Below, piece after piece: positions 18,653 to 27,928 of a DNA stretch of 64,000 nt. The position numbers and the translations under genes were made by a program. The notes beneath the pieces were generated by a model. The model did no database searches, was not told the DNA's origin, and saw only the letters and a list, made by a program, of their open reading frames with translations. Within the stretch, counting starts at the first letter, position 1. Every line of letters starts with the position of its first letter. The stretch comes from an uncultured Prevotella sp. (GTDB taxonomy: Bacteria > Bacteroidota > Bacteroidia > Bacteroidales > Bacteroidaceae): positions 116,255 to 180,254 of the forward strand of contig ONHQ01000001.1 of assembly GCA_900317685.1 (NCBI GenBank). Reading direction: 5' to 3'.

Positions 18653-19891
18653 ATGGCATTAGTAAACGAACATTTCCTAAAGCTACCCGGCAACTACTTG
18701 TTTGCCGACATAGCTAAAAGGGTCAACGCTTTCAAGGTGTCACATCCTAAAGTCAAGGTGATCAGCCTGGGTATCGGCGATGTGACGCGTCCTTTGGCTC
18801 CCGTAGTCATCGAGGCCATGCACAAAGCGGTGGAGGAGATGGCCAACAAAGCTACTTTTCATGGCTATGGACCCGAGAGAGGTTATGACTTCCTGCGTGA
18901 AGCGATTCAAAAGAACGATTTTCTGCCAAGAGGAATCCACATTGATCTCAATGAGATCTTCGTCAACGATGGTGCCAAAAGCGACACCGGAAACATTCAG
19001 GAAATCCTGCGCTGGGACAACAATATCGGCGTGACGGATCCTATCTATCCCGTATATGTCGACTCCAACGCGATGATTGGTCGTGCAGGAGTCTTCGAGA
19101 ATGGCAAATGGACGGATGTCACCTATTTCCCATGCACGGCAGAAAACAACTTCGTGCCACAGATTCCTGACCGCCATGTAGACATGATCTACTTGTGCTA
19201 TCCCAACAACCCGACAGGTACAGTGCTTCCGAAAGAGGAGCTCCGCAAATGGGTGAACTTTGCACTGCGCAATGATTCCATCCTCTTCTACGATGCCGCT
19301 TACGAAGCCTACATCACAGATCCTGAGATTCCACACTCTATCTATGAGATCAAGGGAGCACGCAAATGCGCGATAGAGTTCCACAGCTACAGTAAGACAG
19401 CCGGTTTCACCGGTGTGCGTTGTGGCTACACGATCATCCCGAAAGAGTTGACAGCAGTGACCGTCGACGGCAAGCAGCGCGTCAATCTCAATCAGTTGTG
19501 GGATCGCCGACAGAGCACGAAGTTCAACGGAACAAGCTATATCAGCCAGCGCGCCGCCGAGGCCATCTACACGCCAGAGGGCAAGAAGCAGATCCAGGAG
19601 ACCATAGACTACTATATGGAAAACGCAAAGATCATGCGCGAGACGCTTAGCAAACTCAGCTATAAGGTCTATGGCGGTGTCAACGCTCCTTATCTGTGGG
19701 TCAAGACACCCGACGGCATGGACAGCTGGAAGTTCTTCGAGCAACTCCTCTACGGATGCGGCGTTGTCTGTACACCGGGTGTGGGCTTCGGTCCAAGTGG
19801 TGAAGGCTATTTCCGACTGACTTCCTTTGGCAACCGCGAAGATGTACGTGAGGCTATGCGGCGCATCGCTGAGTGGTCACTGAAGAAGTAA
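18653..19891 (+). CDS. dapL: LL-diaminopimelate aminotransferase
   Basis: PLP-dependent class I/II aminotransferase making LL-diaminopimelate directly from tetrahydrodipicolinate and glutamate, bypassing the succinylase or acetylase route. It has 412 residues and the family start NEHFLKLPGNYLFADIAKRV. The PLP-binding lysine is K248 in SYSKTAGFTGVRCGY, and the LCYPNNPTG motif is present. It follows dapF, whose substrate is its product. The reaction uses glutamate as amino donor, which ties it to the glutamine synthetase downstream. Confidence 0.97.
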   Translation: MALVNEHFLKLPGNYLFADIAKRVNAFKVSHPKVKVISLGIGDVTRPLAPVVIEAMHKAVEEMANKATFHGYGPERGYDFLREAIQKNDFLPRGIHIDLNEIFVNDGAKSDTGNIQEILRWDNNIGVTDPIYPVYVDSNAMIGRAGVFENGKWTDVTYFPCTAENNFVPQIPDRHVDMIYLCYPNNPTGTVLPKEELRKWVNFALRNDSILFYDAAYEAYITDPEIPHSIYEIKGARKCAIEFHSYSKTAGFTGVRCGYTIIPKELTAVTVDGKQRVNLNQLWDRRQSTKFNGTSYISQRAAEAIYTPEGKKQIQETIDYYMENAKIMRETLSKLSYKVYGGVNAPYLWVKTPDGMDSWKFFEQLLYGCGVVCTPGVGFGPSGEGYFRLTSFGNREDVREAMRRIAEWSLKK

Positions 19892-20075
19892 GATATATCC
19901 GGAATGCAGCCGTAGCCGCGAGAAGCAGCAACAAGGTGAAGATGCAGAAAGAGACATACATGTCGAAAGGCATCGGTCTTAAAGAGAAAACTGAGAGAAA
20001 CGCAAGTGAGAGAAAACGGCAGTCAGCCTTTCGGGATGGTGCTGCCACAATACGAATAATTAAAAATAAGTCGTT

Positions 20076-20783
20076 ATGAAAAAGGTAAGAAGAATGATGT
20101 GTCTGGCTGCCATTGCCATGACAGCACTCACAGCAAGTGCTCAGGACAAAGTAGAAGGTACGATAAGTACCGATGTCGTCAACCAGTATATCTGGCGTGG
20201 ACAAGACTTAGGAGACGTGAGCATCCAGCCAACACTGGGCATAGCTTACAAAGGGTTTTCTCTATCTGCATGGGGCAACGTTGGACTGTCTGACAAAGAC
20301 GATACCAAGGAGCTTGACCTCACAGCTGCTTACACGGTAGGAGGTTTCCACATTGGCGTGACTGACTACTGGTTCAACTCGCCCAACGACAAGTACTTCG
20401 CTTACAAGGCTCACGAGACGAGTCATGTGTTTGAGGGAAATATCGGTTACGACTTTGGGCCGCTGGCAATTAACTGGTACACCAACTTCGCCGGAAACGA
20501 CGGAGTGAACAAAGACGGTGACAGAGCCTATTCATCCTATGTAGAGTTGGCCGCACCTTTCAAACTGGCTTCTCTCGATTGGACCGCCACAGTAGGTGCC
20601 GTACCTTATCGTACGTCGTTCTACGCCAAGGCCAACGGTTTCGCTGTCACCAACCTGGGATTGAAAGCTTGTAAAGACATCGAGATCACCAACTCCTTCT
20701 CTGTTCCAGTCTTCGCCGGTGTGTATGCCAACCCCAGCACACAGAATGCTTACTTCGTTTGCGGCTTCACACTGCACCCGTAA
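20076..20783 (+). CDS. TorF-family putative outer-membrane porin
   Basis: A 235-residue protein with a signal peptide (about 1-22, ends ASAQ), followed by alternating amphipathic strands such as STDVVNQYIWRGQDLG, FSLSAWGNVGLSD and FHIGVTDYWFNSP. The VNQYIWRGQ motif and the C-terminal hydrophobic strand (YFVCGFTLHP) fit the TorF/Gcw-chp family of putative porins. Its position between dapL and glnN suggests a role in uptake of nitrogenous solutes, which is inference; the family has no established substrate. Confidence 0.8.
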   Translation: MKKVRRMMCLAAIAMTALTASAQDKVEGTISTDVVNQYIWRGQDLGDVSIQPTLGIAYKGFSLSAWGNVGLSDKDDTKELDLTAAYTVGGFHIGVTDYWFNSPNDKYFAYKAHETSHVFEGNIGYDFGPLAINWYTNFAGNDGVNKDGDRAYSSYVELAAPFKLASLDWTATVGAVPYRTSFYAKANGFAVTNLGLKACKDIEITNSFSVPVFAGVYANPSTQNAYFVCGFTLHP

Positions 20784-20833
20784 CTCGCAACTATCAGCAG
20801 GTACAACCTGCATAGCAAAAACAATCAATCAAT

Positions 20834-20860
20834 GTGGTGTCCTCCTCGGTGAGGCACCAC
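20834..20860 (+). promoter_or_regulatory. Leader hairpin upstream of glnN
   Basis: A strong stem (gtggtg, bulged t, cctc; loop ctcggt; gagg caccac) lies 36 bp before the glnN start. No T-run follows, so it looks like a leader structure or processing/attenuation element more than a terminator. Confidence 0.45.
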
Positions 20861-20896
20861 TTCCATACAAGAACTTTAACATCAACATTAAGAAAT

Positions 20897-23086
20897 ATGA
20901 CTAGTTTACGATTTGATGCCGTCGCTGAGGCATCTCGCAGAAAACCCGTTGAGGTCATCTCACCGGTAGAGCGTCCTTCAGAATTCTTCGGCAAGAAAGT
21001 GTTCAACCGTCAGAAGATGTACAAATATCTTCCGTCTAAAGTGTATGACAAGCTCATCGATGTCATCGACAACGGTGCACAGCTCGACCGCAGCATTGCC
21101 GACGCAGTAGCAGCAGGCATGAAGCAGTGGGCCGACGAGAATGGTGTCACACACTATACTCACTGGTTCCAGCCTCTGACAGAGGGTACCGCTGAGAAGC
21201 ACGATGCTTTTATCGAGCATGACGGCAAAGGCGGAATGATTGAAGAATTCTCCGGCAAGCTGCTTGTGCAGCAGGAGCCTGACGCATCCAGCTTCCCCTC
21301 TGGTGGTATCCGCTCTACTTTCGAGGCTCGTGGTTACTCAGCATGGGATCCTACATCACCTGTGTTTATCATTGACGACACACTGTGTATCCCGACGATC
21401 TTCATTTCGTACACCGGTGAGGCACTTGACTACAAGGCACCTCTGCTGCGCGCTCTCCATGCTGTGAACGTTGCCGCTACCGATGTTTGTCATTATTTCT
21501 ATCCCGACGTGAAGAAGTGTATCAGCAACCTGGGATGGGAGCAGGAGTACTTCCTCGTCGACGAGGACCTCTATGCCGCACGTCCTGACCTCGTGCTGAC
21601 CGGCCGCACGCTGATGGGCCACAGCTCTGCCAAGGACCAGCAGATGGACGACCACTACTTCGGAACGATTCCTGAGCGTGTGCAGGCTTTCATGAAGGAT
21701 CTTGAGATCCAGGCTCTTGAGCTGGGCATTCCTTGCAAGACACGCCACAACGAGGTGGCTCCTAACCAGTTTGAGTGCGCTCCTATCTTCGAAGAGACCA
21801 ACTTGGCTGTTGACCACAACATGTTGCTGATGAGCTTGATGAAGAAAGTAGCCCGCAAGCACGGCTTCCAGGTACTGCTTCACGAAAAGCCGTTCGACGG
21901 TATCAACGGTTCCGGTAAGCACAACAACTGGAGTCTTTCTACTGATACGGGCATTCTGCTCCACGGTCCAGGCAAGACACCTGAGGACAACCTGCGCTTC
22001 ATGGTGTTCATCGTCGAGACGCTGATGGGTGTATACAAGCACAATGGTCTGCTGAAGGCTTCTATCATGAGTGCTACCAACGCTCACCGTCTGGGTGCCA
22101 ACGAAGCACCTCCAGCAATCATCTCTTCTTTCCTGGGCAAACAGGTATCCGACATTCTTGACCATATCGTAAAGGCCGACAAGAAGGATCTGTTCAATAT
22201 CAAGGGCAAGGAGGGTGTGACGATTGACATCCCTGAGATTCCTGATATCTTGCGCGACAATACCGACCGCAACCGTACCTCTCCATTTGCCTTCACCGGC
22301 AACCGCTTTGAGTTCCGTGCTGTAGGTTCTGAGGCTAACTGCGCCAGTGCCATGATTGTGCTGAACACAGCCGTTGCAGAGGCACTGACCGACTTCAAGA
22401 AGCGTGTCGACGCTATCATTGCCAAGGGCGAGGACAAGTTCTCTGCCATCATCGACGTGCTGCGCGCTGACATCAAGACATGTGCTCCTATCCACTTCGA
22501 CGGCAACGGATATAGCGACGAGTGGGTTGCTGAGGCTGAGAAGCGCGGACTGGACACTGAGAAGAGCTGCCCGGTGATCTTCGACCGCTACCTCGACGAG
22601 TCCAGCATCAAGATGTTTGAGTCGATGGGCGTGATGAAGGAAAACGAGCTCAAAGCACGCAACGAGGTGAAATGGGAGACCTACACCAAGAAACTGCAGA
22701 TCGAGGGTCGTGTGCTCGGTGACCTGAGCATGAACCACATCATTCCGGTTGCCACGCACTATCAGAGCCAGTTGGCCAAGAATGTGGAGAACATGATGGC
22801 TATCTTCGGCGCTGAGGAAGGCAAGAAACTCAGTGAGCGCAACCTGAAGATCATTAAGGAAATTGCTGAGCGTACCTCCATCATTGAGAAGGGAGTTGAA
22901 GACCTTGTCAATGCTCGTAAGGTCGCTAATAAGATAGAAGATGCCCGCGAGAAGGCCGTCGCCTACCACGACACAGTGGAGTCGAAGTTCCAGCCGATCC
23001 GTTATCAGATAGACAAGCTGGAGCTGGTAGTTGCCGACGAGCTTTGGACACTGCCGAAGTATCGCGAGCTTCTGTTCATCCGATAA
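20897..23086 (+). CDS. glnN: Glutamine synthetase type III
   Basis: Converts glutamate, ammonia and ATP to glutamine in the cytoplasm. At 729 residues it matches the length of Bacteroides GSIII, far longer than GSI or GSII. Recognisable blocks include RPSEFFGKKVFNRQKMYKYL near the start, LGWEQEYFLVD, the GSIII segment HEKPFDGINGSGKHNNWSL, and NRTSPFAFTGNRFEFR. The ATG at 20897 gives MTSLRFDAVAE; an in-frame upstream start would fall inside the leader hairpin. It closes the plus-strand nitrogen set and is followed by two terminator hairpins. Confidence 0.97.
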   Translation: MTSLRFDAVAEASRRKPVEVISPVERPSEFFGKKVFNRQKMYKYLPSKVYDKLIDVIDNGAQLDRSIADAVAAGMKQWADENGVTHYTHWFQPLTEGTAEKHDAFIEHDGKGGMIEEFSGKLLVQQEPDASSFPSGGIRSTFEARGYSAWDPTSPVFIIDDTLCIPTIFISYTGEALDYKAPLLRALHAVNVAATDVCHYFYPDVKKCISNLGWEQEYFLVDEDLYAARPDLVLTGRTLMGHSSAKDQQMDDHYFGTIPERVQAFMKDLEIQALELGIPCKTRHNEVAPNQFECAPIFEETNLAVDHNMLLMSLMKKVARKHGFQVLLHEKPFDGINGSGKHNNWSLSTDTGILLHGPGKTPEDNLRFMVFIVETLMGVYKHNGLLKASIMSATNAHRLGANEAPPAIISSFLGKQVSDILDHIVKADKKDLFNIKGKEGVTIDIPEIPDILRDNTDRNRTSPFAFTGNRFEFRAVGSEANCASAMIVLNTAVAEALTDFKKRVDAIIAKGEDKFSAIIDVLRADIKTCAPIHFDGNGYSDEWVAEAEKRGLDTEKSCPVIFDRYLDESSIKMFESMGVMKENELKARNEVKWETYTKKLQIEGRVLGDLSMNHIIPVATHYQSQLAKNVENMMAIFGAEEGKKLSERNLKIIKEIAERTSIIEKGVEDLVNARKVANKIEDAREKAVAYHDTVESKFQPIRYQIDKLELVVADELWTLPKYRELLFIR

Positions 23087-23129
23087 GCAAGGACAATCTA
23101 TTTCTTTTATTGGTTGTTTAAGTTTGCTT

Positions 23130-23164
23130 GGTGCTTTTGCCGTGAGGCAAGGGCACCTTTTTCA
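23130..23164 (+). terminator. Terminator after glnN
   Basis: Imperfect stem ggtgcttttgcc / ggcaagggcacc around gtga, followed by TTTTT, 44 bp past the glnN stop. Confidence 0.75.
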
Positions 23165-23181
23165 GTATATATATAATGAGT

Positions 23182-23220
23182 AACAGACGTATGTTGTAGA
23201 AGCGACATACGTCTGTTTTA
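23182..23220 (+). terminator. Second hairpin after glnN
   Basis: A perfect 13-bp stem (aacagacgtatgt against acatacgtctgtt) with a 10-nt loop, followed by TTTTA. It may be a back-up terminator. Confidence 0.65.
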
Positions 23221-23385
23221 TAGGTAACACAGTACTGTTCTACTGCAATCAAGTCAATGCTCAATAGCAATCATGTTCAGATCAAATAGAAGTGTTGTTC
23301 GCCTCTACTTGAAGATAAAGCCCACGCAAGTAGGCAATATTTAGGCAAGCATCCCGTTGTATTGAAGTCTTTTTATTAATATTAT

Positions 23386-24588
23386 ATGATGCGGCAGATT
23401 ATCAACCATTTTACCGACGACGACCTGTACAAGTTCACGATGTGCTGTGCCGTGATCGACAACTATCCACGTGCATGGGTGAAGTATGAATTCAATGACC
23501 GTGACAATACCGTCTATCCCAAGGGATTCGCCGACCTTGTCATGGAGCAGGTGGGCTATCTCGAAAAGCTCACCATCACTGATGAGGAGATAGCTTTCAT
23601 GCGCCGCCGATGCTATTATCTGCCCGACTGGTTCTTTATCTATCTGCGTGGCTTCCGCTTCAGCCGAAAGTGGGTTCACGCCTGGCAGGACGAGGACGGA
23701 CACTTACACATAGAGTTTGAGGGTGTTTGGGCAGAGACGATATTGTTGGAGGTGAAGGTGCTCGCCATCGTTTCTGAACTCTACTATATCGTGTGCGGTC
23801 AAGAAGGGCGGTTTGACTATGACGCTTATTATCAGAAAAGCTACCACAAGGCGGAGCGGCTGCTCGAAGCCGGATGTACCTATTCCGACTTTGGTACACG
23901 CCGCCGTGCGTCGTTCCAGGCTGAGGACACTGTGGTCAGAGCCATGAAAGACTGTCAGGAGGCACGCGACTGGAAAGGCCGGTTCGTCGGTACGAGCAAC
24001 GTCTATCTCGCCATGAAGTACGATTTGACACCTGTCGGCACGATGGCGCATGAGTTCATAGCAGCCATAGGAGGCATGTATGGGCCGCAGATGGCCAACC
24101 ACATTGCCATGAACGCCTGGCGCCACACTTTCAACGGAGCGCTCGGCACCTTTCTCTACGACACCTTCGGCTGGAACATCTTCTCTCTGAACTTCTCCGA
24201 AGACTTTGCCAACCTCTTCAAGGGTCTGCGCGTTGACTCCGGCGATAACATGGAGCAACTGCAAAAGATTTGTGCCAAATACGAGAGTTTGGGCATCGAC
24301 TCCAAGTCGAAGCAGGTCATCTTCTCCAATGCTCTCGACACTGATGGTGCCATTGCGTTGCAGCAAGAAGCAGAGAAGTATGTGCAGCCGTCGTTTGGCA
24401 TCGGCACACACTTCACCAACGACTTTGACGGTATCCGCCCGATGAACATCGTCATCAAGCTCGTAGCAGCTAAGATTACCGAATCGTGGCCGTTCTACAA
24501 CGACACCTGCAAGATTAGTGAGGACACAGGCAAGCACACTGGCAATCCGGAGGTGATCCGTCGCTTCATGGAGGCACTACACCTTTGA
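23386..24588 (+). CDS. pncB: Nicotinate phosphoribosyltransferase
   Basis: Makes nicotinate mononucleotide from nicotinate and PRPP in the NAD salvage pathway. The length of 400 residues equals that of the enterobacterial enzyme. Seen are the N-terminal DDDLYKFTMCCAVIDNYPRA, DFGTRRRASF, GTSNVYLAMKYDLTPVGTMAHE (with the histidine usually phosphorylated) and RVDSGDNMEQL. Two adjacent ATGs (23386 and 23389) are possible starts. It is monocistronic between hairpin-rich spacers. Confidence 0.96.
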   Translation: MMRQIINHFTDDDLYKFTMCCAVIDNYPRAWVKYEFNDRDNTVYPKGFADLVMEQVGYLEKLTITDEEIAFMRRRCYYLPDWFFIYLRGFRFSRKWVHAWQDEDGHLHIEFEGVWAETILLEVKVLAIVSELYYIVCGQEGRFDYDAYYQKSYHKAERLLEAGCTYSDFGTRRRASFQAEDTVVRAMKDCQEARDWKGRFVGTSNVYLAMKYDLTPVGTMAHEFIAAIGGMYGPQMANHIAMNAWRHTFNGALGTFLYDTFGWNIFSLNFSEDFANLFKGLRVDSGDNMEQLQKICAKYESLGIDSKSKQVIFSNALDTDGAIALQQEAEKYVQPSFGIGTHFTNDFDGIRPMNIVIKLVAAKITESWPFYNDTCKISEDTGKHTGNPEVIRRFMEALHL

Positions 24589-24895
24589 ACGGTAAAAAGG
24601 AGAAGTAATTTTAGGAGGCGACGCGTCTCGCGTCGTAATTGCCTTAACGCGAATGATAGGATCTCGTGACGCGGGACGCGTCGCTATTACCTTTATGAGA
24701 ATTATAGGAGCTCGTGACGCGGGACGCGTCACCTCCTACTAAGAACCCCCATGACTCTCCGTTCTTGTGAGGCCATTGTTTCATAAGAATGAAGAGGCAT
24801 GGGGTCTTTCATAATGTGTCCCCTTCGGGGACTTGCAACAGAGCTATTACCAGTTGACGTTTTAAACACCAGTTGATGTTCTCGTCAAAGGACTC
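24589..24895. other. Spacer between pncB and the endonuclease gene
   Basis: This 307-base convergent spacer is dominated by the hairpin cluster at 24612-24738. The remainder holds no recognised signal apart from a weak T-rich stretch. Confidence 0.6.
24612..24738. repeat. Cluster of GGAG-headed hairpins (REP/BIME-like)
   Basis: Three related hairpins built on GACGCG/CGCGTC lie here: 24618-24636 (preceded by GGAG at 24614-24617), 24666-24684 and 24714-24732 (followed by CTCC, the inverted GGAG, at 24733-24736). The outer two face each other, as in bacterial interspersed mosaic elements, and the last two share a direct repeat. Analogous units with a different stem sequence lie at 63487-63579. 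Confidence 0.7.
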
Positions 24896-26389
24896 TTATT
24901 TCACGATTATCTTTTTGCCGTTGACGACGACAATGCCTTTGTAGTGCTCGTCGACACGCTGTCCTCCGAGGTTATAGCGGATGTCGCTGGCCTGACGTTG
25001 ATGAAGCGTTGCTGTTTGGATCGCTGTCGGTGTCTCAGTCTCGACGAAGAGCAATGGCATCGTGCCTTGCTCGCTGGAATAGCAGCCAAACGAGTGGTAA
25101 TTGCTCGAATACTGTATCCTGTGGTTGGTGGCAGAGACTATCTTCCATGTGCCGTCGCTGTTCGGCGTGAGAGTCCACAGCGTTGTTGCAGAGGGAGAAC
25201 TTGTGACGTTGAAGTTCTGGTAGCGATTATCGTTATAGTAATATTGGTTGTTGCTGTCCACAATATAGTACTTGTCGTCGCTTTGCTGTGTGATGATGAA
25301 AGCGTTGGCTTTGCTGCTTACCGTGATCTGCTTCTGATCGTTGACGGTCACGTCTGTTGTATACAGAAAGCCATACTTACTGTTGATAGGCTTGGCGGCA
25401 ATATATTTGCTTTCGCTTTGTGCCACGATCAGATAGCTCTTGCCTGATTCAATCTTGTCGGCCAGCTCGAAAGTATACTTGTCCTCGCTTGGTGGCGTCA
25501 CCGGCTGTGCAGGCTCTTTGAGATAGCGGTTGTCGTCGTCGGCTGTAGTGATGGAAGTCTCTGGGTTGAAAGCTATGTCGGTGCTGTCTCCCCAGACATA
25601 TTCTGCCAAGTGCGGAAAGTCGATGAGCAGGTTGCGGTTGCCCTCGATGTTGGCCACGGCATTGTTGCGTGCACGCTCTAAGTCGTTGACCTTGTCAGCC
25701 TTGCTCCACTGGATGTAGAGCGTGGTTGCCCACGACTTCATACCGGGATAATCGTTGTTGGCCATGGTCTGCTTTCCTGTTTTCACATATTTCAAATTGC
25801 TGTATGCTATTGCCATGTACATGTAGCTGCGTGCAAAGTCACCTTTGTAGGTGTCGCCGGGTTCCCAGCACGGCACACCGGCCTGCCCGTCGATCGTGCC
25901 AGATCCTACTTTGTCGTAACCTTTGTCTTCAGAAGTGATGTTAGTCACCACGCCCATTGCATAGTTGCTTTTGGATGAGTTGGCTTTGGAATCGGAGGGA
26001 TAGAGGTTGTATAGGTCTTGATAAGCATTGTTTTCGCTTCCTCCCCACCAACTCTTTGGGAAAGAGTGCTCGATGTTCATGCCGCTGATGGCCATTCCAG
26101 TATGACCATTGAAATAGAATTTGTTGGAACTATATCGGTTGTAGCATTCGTTGGTCTCGGGATTCCGGTCGGTGTACCAGAATCCCCACCAAGTGCCTTT
26201 GTCTTTGCTACCATAGGGGAGTACCGTTTTGGGAGCAAGAAGAGGGTTCATTGCTTTCTTGAGTTCAGCGCCTTTTTTGCCTTTCAGCGTCTGCGCGTAC
26301 TTTATGAGCTCAGTGCGGTTGATGGCGTGGGTGGAAGACAAGCCACACAGAAGAAGTGCAGCCATGAGAAAGTAATGTCGTAATGTCAT
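24896..26389 (-). CDS. Secreted endonuclease I family protein
   Basis: A 497-residue exported nuclease. The signal peptide covers about 1-22 (ends THA). The endonuclease I domain (about 23-280) contains the beta-beta-alpha-metal segment MNIEHSFPKSWWGG with E107-H108, plus YQDLYNLYPSDSKANSSKSNY. A second region (about 305-460) with repeated YFELADKIESGKSYLIV- and KYYIVDSNNQYYY-like blocks is a probable ligand- or polymer-binding module. The last 40 residues (YNLGGQRVDEHYKGIVVVNG, then KKIIVK) resemble the C-terminal sorting tails of Bacteroidota secreted proteins. Likely role: degradation of extracellular DNA. A promoter lies at 26492-26499. Confidence 0.88.
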   Translation of the reverse strand: MTLRHYFLMAALLLCGLSSTHAINRTELIKYAQTLKGKKGAELKKAMNPLLAPKTVLPYGSKDKGTWWGFWYTDRNPETNECYNRYSSNKFYFNGHTGMAISGMNIEHSFPKSWWGGSENNAYQDLYNLYPSDSKANSSKSNYAMGVVTNITSEDKGYDKVGSGTIDGQAGVPCWEPGDTYKGDFARSYMYMAIAYSNLKYVKTGKQTMANNDYPGMKSWATTLYIQWSKADKVNDLERARNNAVANIEGNRNLLIDFPHLAEYVWGDSTDIAFNPETSITTADDDNRYLKEPAQPVTPPSEDKYTFELADKIESGKSYLIVAQSESKYIAAKPINSKYGFLYTTDVTVNDQKQITVSSKANAFIITQQSDDKYYIVDSNNQYYYNDNRYQNFNVTSSPSATTLWTLTPNSDGTWKIVSATNHRIQYSSNYHSFGCYSSEQGTMPLLFVETETPTAIQTATLHQRQASDIRYNLGGQRVDEHYKGIVVVNGKKIIVK

Positions 26390-26491
26390 GTTGTTATGAA
26401 TATATTCTTAGAGATAAGCTTGCCGGTGCGTGATATTACTGATGAAACAGTTATGGGAGCACATTGATGATAAATAGAATTTTTAGCTTTG

Positions 26492-26499
26492 CAAAGGTA
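26492..26499 (-). promoter_or_regulatory. -7 box of the endonuclease gene
   Basis: Minus-strand TACCTTTG (26499-26492) matches TAnnTTTG, about 100 nt before the start codon. No clear -33 element was seen. Confidence 0.45.
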
Positions 26500-26734
26500 G
26501 TGATATTTAATGGAATAACAAAGCAATATCTATGATAATGTTCTCAGAAATATTAATGATCTCAATGTGTCATCTATTATAAATGATGTTTGCTTAGTAG
26601 GAATCTCTTAGTATGATACTTGACTATTTAGAGTTTATTGCTTGTCTCTGCCGTGAGTAAATATGATGTTAAATGAACGACACAAATATTTCGAGCTTGT
26701 TGATACCTTCTGATATTAAAAAGATGCGATTCTT

Positions 26735-26765
26735 TTTGTCCTTTCGCTTATTTGCTGTAACTTTG
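26735..26765 (+). promoter_or_regulatory. Promoter of the nucleotidyltransferase gene
   Basis: TTTG at 26735-26738 and TAACTTTG at 26758-26765 (19-bp spacer); the start codon is at 26813. Confidence 0.7.
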
Positions 26766-26812
26766 CATTGCTTAAGATAGCACATATTCTAACTAATTTA
26801 AAAATACACAGT

Positions 26813-27727
26813 ATGAAACCTACATTATTACTGCTTGCTGCCGGTATGGGCAGCCGCTACGGTGGTTTGAAGCAATTAGACGGTCTGGGCCCAAACGGCG
26901 AGACGATCATGGACTACAGCATCTATGATGCCATTCAGGCTGGTTTCGGCAAGATTGTCTGGGTGATCCGTAAGGATTTTGAGCAGGACTTCCGCGAGAA
27001 GATCCTTTCCAAATATGAGGGTCATATCCCCTGTGAGCTTGTGTTCCAGAGCCTCGACAAGATTCCTGATGGCTATTCTGTTCCTGAGGGCCGCACGAAA
27101 CCTTGGGGTACCAATCATGCTGTGATGATGGCAAAAGAGGTGATCCATGAGCCTTTCTGTGTGATCAACTGCGATGATTTCTACAACCGCGACTGCTTCA
27201 AGGTGATTGGCAAGTTCCTCTCAGAACTGCCAGAGGGCAGCAAAGGCAAGTATGCCATGGTCGGTTTCCGCGTTGGCAACACACTGAGCGACAATGGCTC
27301 TGTGTCACGTGGCGTGTGCTCGAAGAATGGCGAGAACCTGCTCACCGGTTGCGTGGAGCGTACTGAGATCGAGCGTCAGGCCGACGGCAATGTGGCTTAT
27401 AAGGACGAGAACGGCAAGTGGGTGGAGATTGCTGACACCACACCAGTCAGTATGAACGTGTGGGGCTTCACTCCGGAATACTTCGAGTACAGCGACAAGT
27501 ACTTTAAAGAATTCCTCGATGCACCTGAGACCAAGGCCAATCCTAAGGCAGAGTACCTGATTCCTTGGGTGGTGAACAAGTTGATCAATGAGGGTAAGGC
27601 TACCTGCGAAGTGCTTGACACGACGAGCAAGTGGTTCGGTGTCACCTATTCCGCTGACCGCCCGGGTACTGTAGCCCGCATCCAGCAGCTTGTTGACGAG
27701 GGCGTATACCCCAACAAGCTCTTCTAA
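26813..27727 (+). CDS. Sugar-phosphate nucleotidyltransferase-like protein
   Basis: A 304-residue member of the NTP_transferase superfamily, which joins a nucleotide to a sugar 1-phosphate or related substrate. The signature LLLAAGMGSRYGGLKQLDGLG (G-x-G-x-R with the distal lysine) and the metal-binding INCDDFYNRD are present. The segment NVWGFTPEYFEYSDKYFKEF is shared with Bacteroidota homologues annotated only as nucleotidyltransferase. The ATG at 26813 places this motif at the very N-terminus; an upstream in-frame start at 26768 is less likely. The substrate cannot be named. Confidence 0.9.
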   Translation: MKPTLLLLAAGMGSRYGGLKQLDGLGPNGETIMDYSIYDAIQAGFGKIVWVIRKDFEQDFREKILSKYEGHIPCELVFQSLDKIPDGYSVPEGRTKPWGTNHAVMMAKEVIHEPFCVINCDDFYNRDCFKVIGKFLSELPEGSKGKYAMVGFRVGNTLSDNGSVSRGVCSKNGENLLTGCVERTEIERQADGNVAYKDENGKWVEIADTTPVSMNVWGFTPEYFEYSDKYFKEFLDAPETKANPKAEYLIPWVVNKLINEGKATCEVLDTTSKWFGVTYSADRPGTVARIQQLVDEGVYPNKLF

Positions 27728-27787
27728 CAGCAGTTTTTTCTTAGCGGATGACCAGCCTGCCGGCATGGTCAACTGTCATACAATGAT

Positions 27788-27822
27788 AAAGCCCCGGATG
27801 ATGTTTTCATCCGGGGCTTTGC
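27788..27822 (+). terminator. Terminator, probably bidirectional
   Basis: A strong stem (aaagccccggatga against tcatccggggcttt) lies between the convergent nucleotidyltransferase and lpxA genes, with T-rich flanks on both strands. Confidence 0.85.
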
Positions 27823-27928
27823 GTTATTGGCCACACCTTATTTATATATAGAGAGATGACAGAAAACAGCAAGAAGCCTGCGCTGTCAGTCTTTAATAAA
27901 AACAACAAGGCGATTTTACCTTTCTTTT

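Larger units (their letters stand above)
26390..26812. other. Divergent intergenic region
   Basis: A 423-base AT-rich spacer with an outward promoter at each end (26492-26499 minus; 26735-26765 plus). I see no gene or repeat in the middle. Confidence 0.65.

Noticed and set aside
21356-22969. 537-codon minus-strand open frame
   Set aside because: Antisense to glnN, same explanation.
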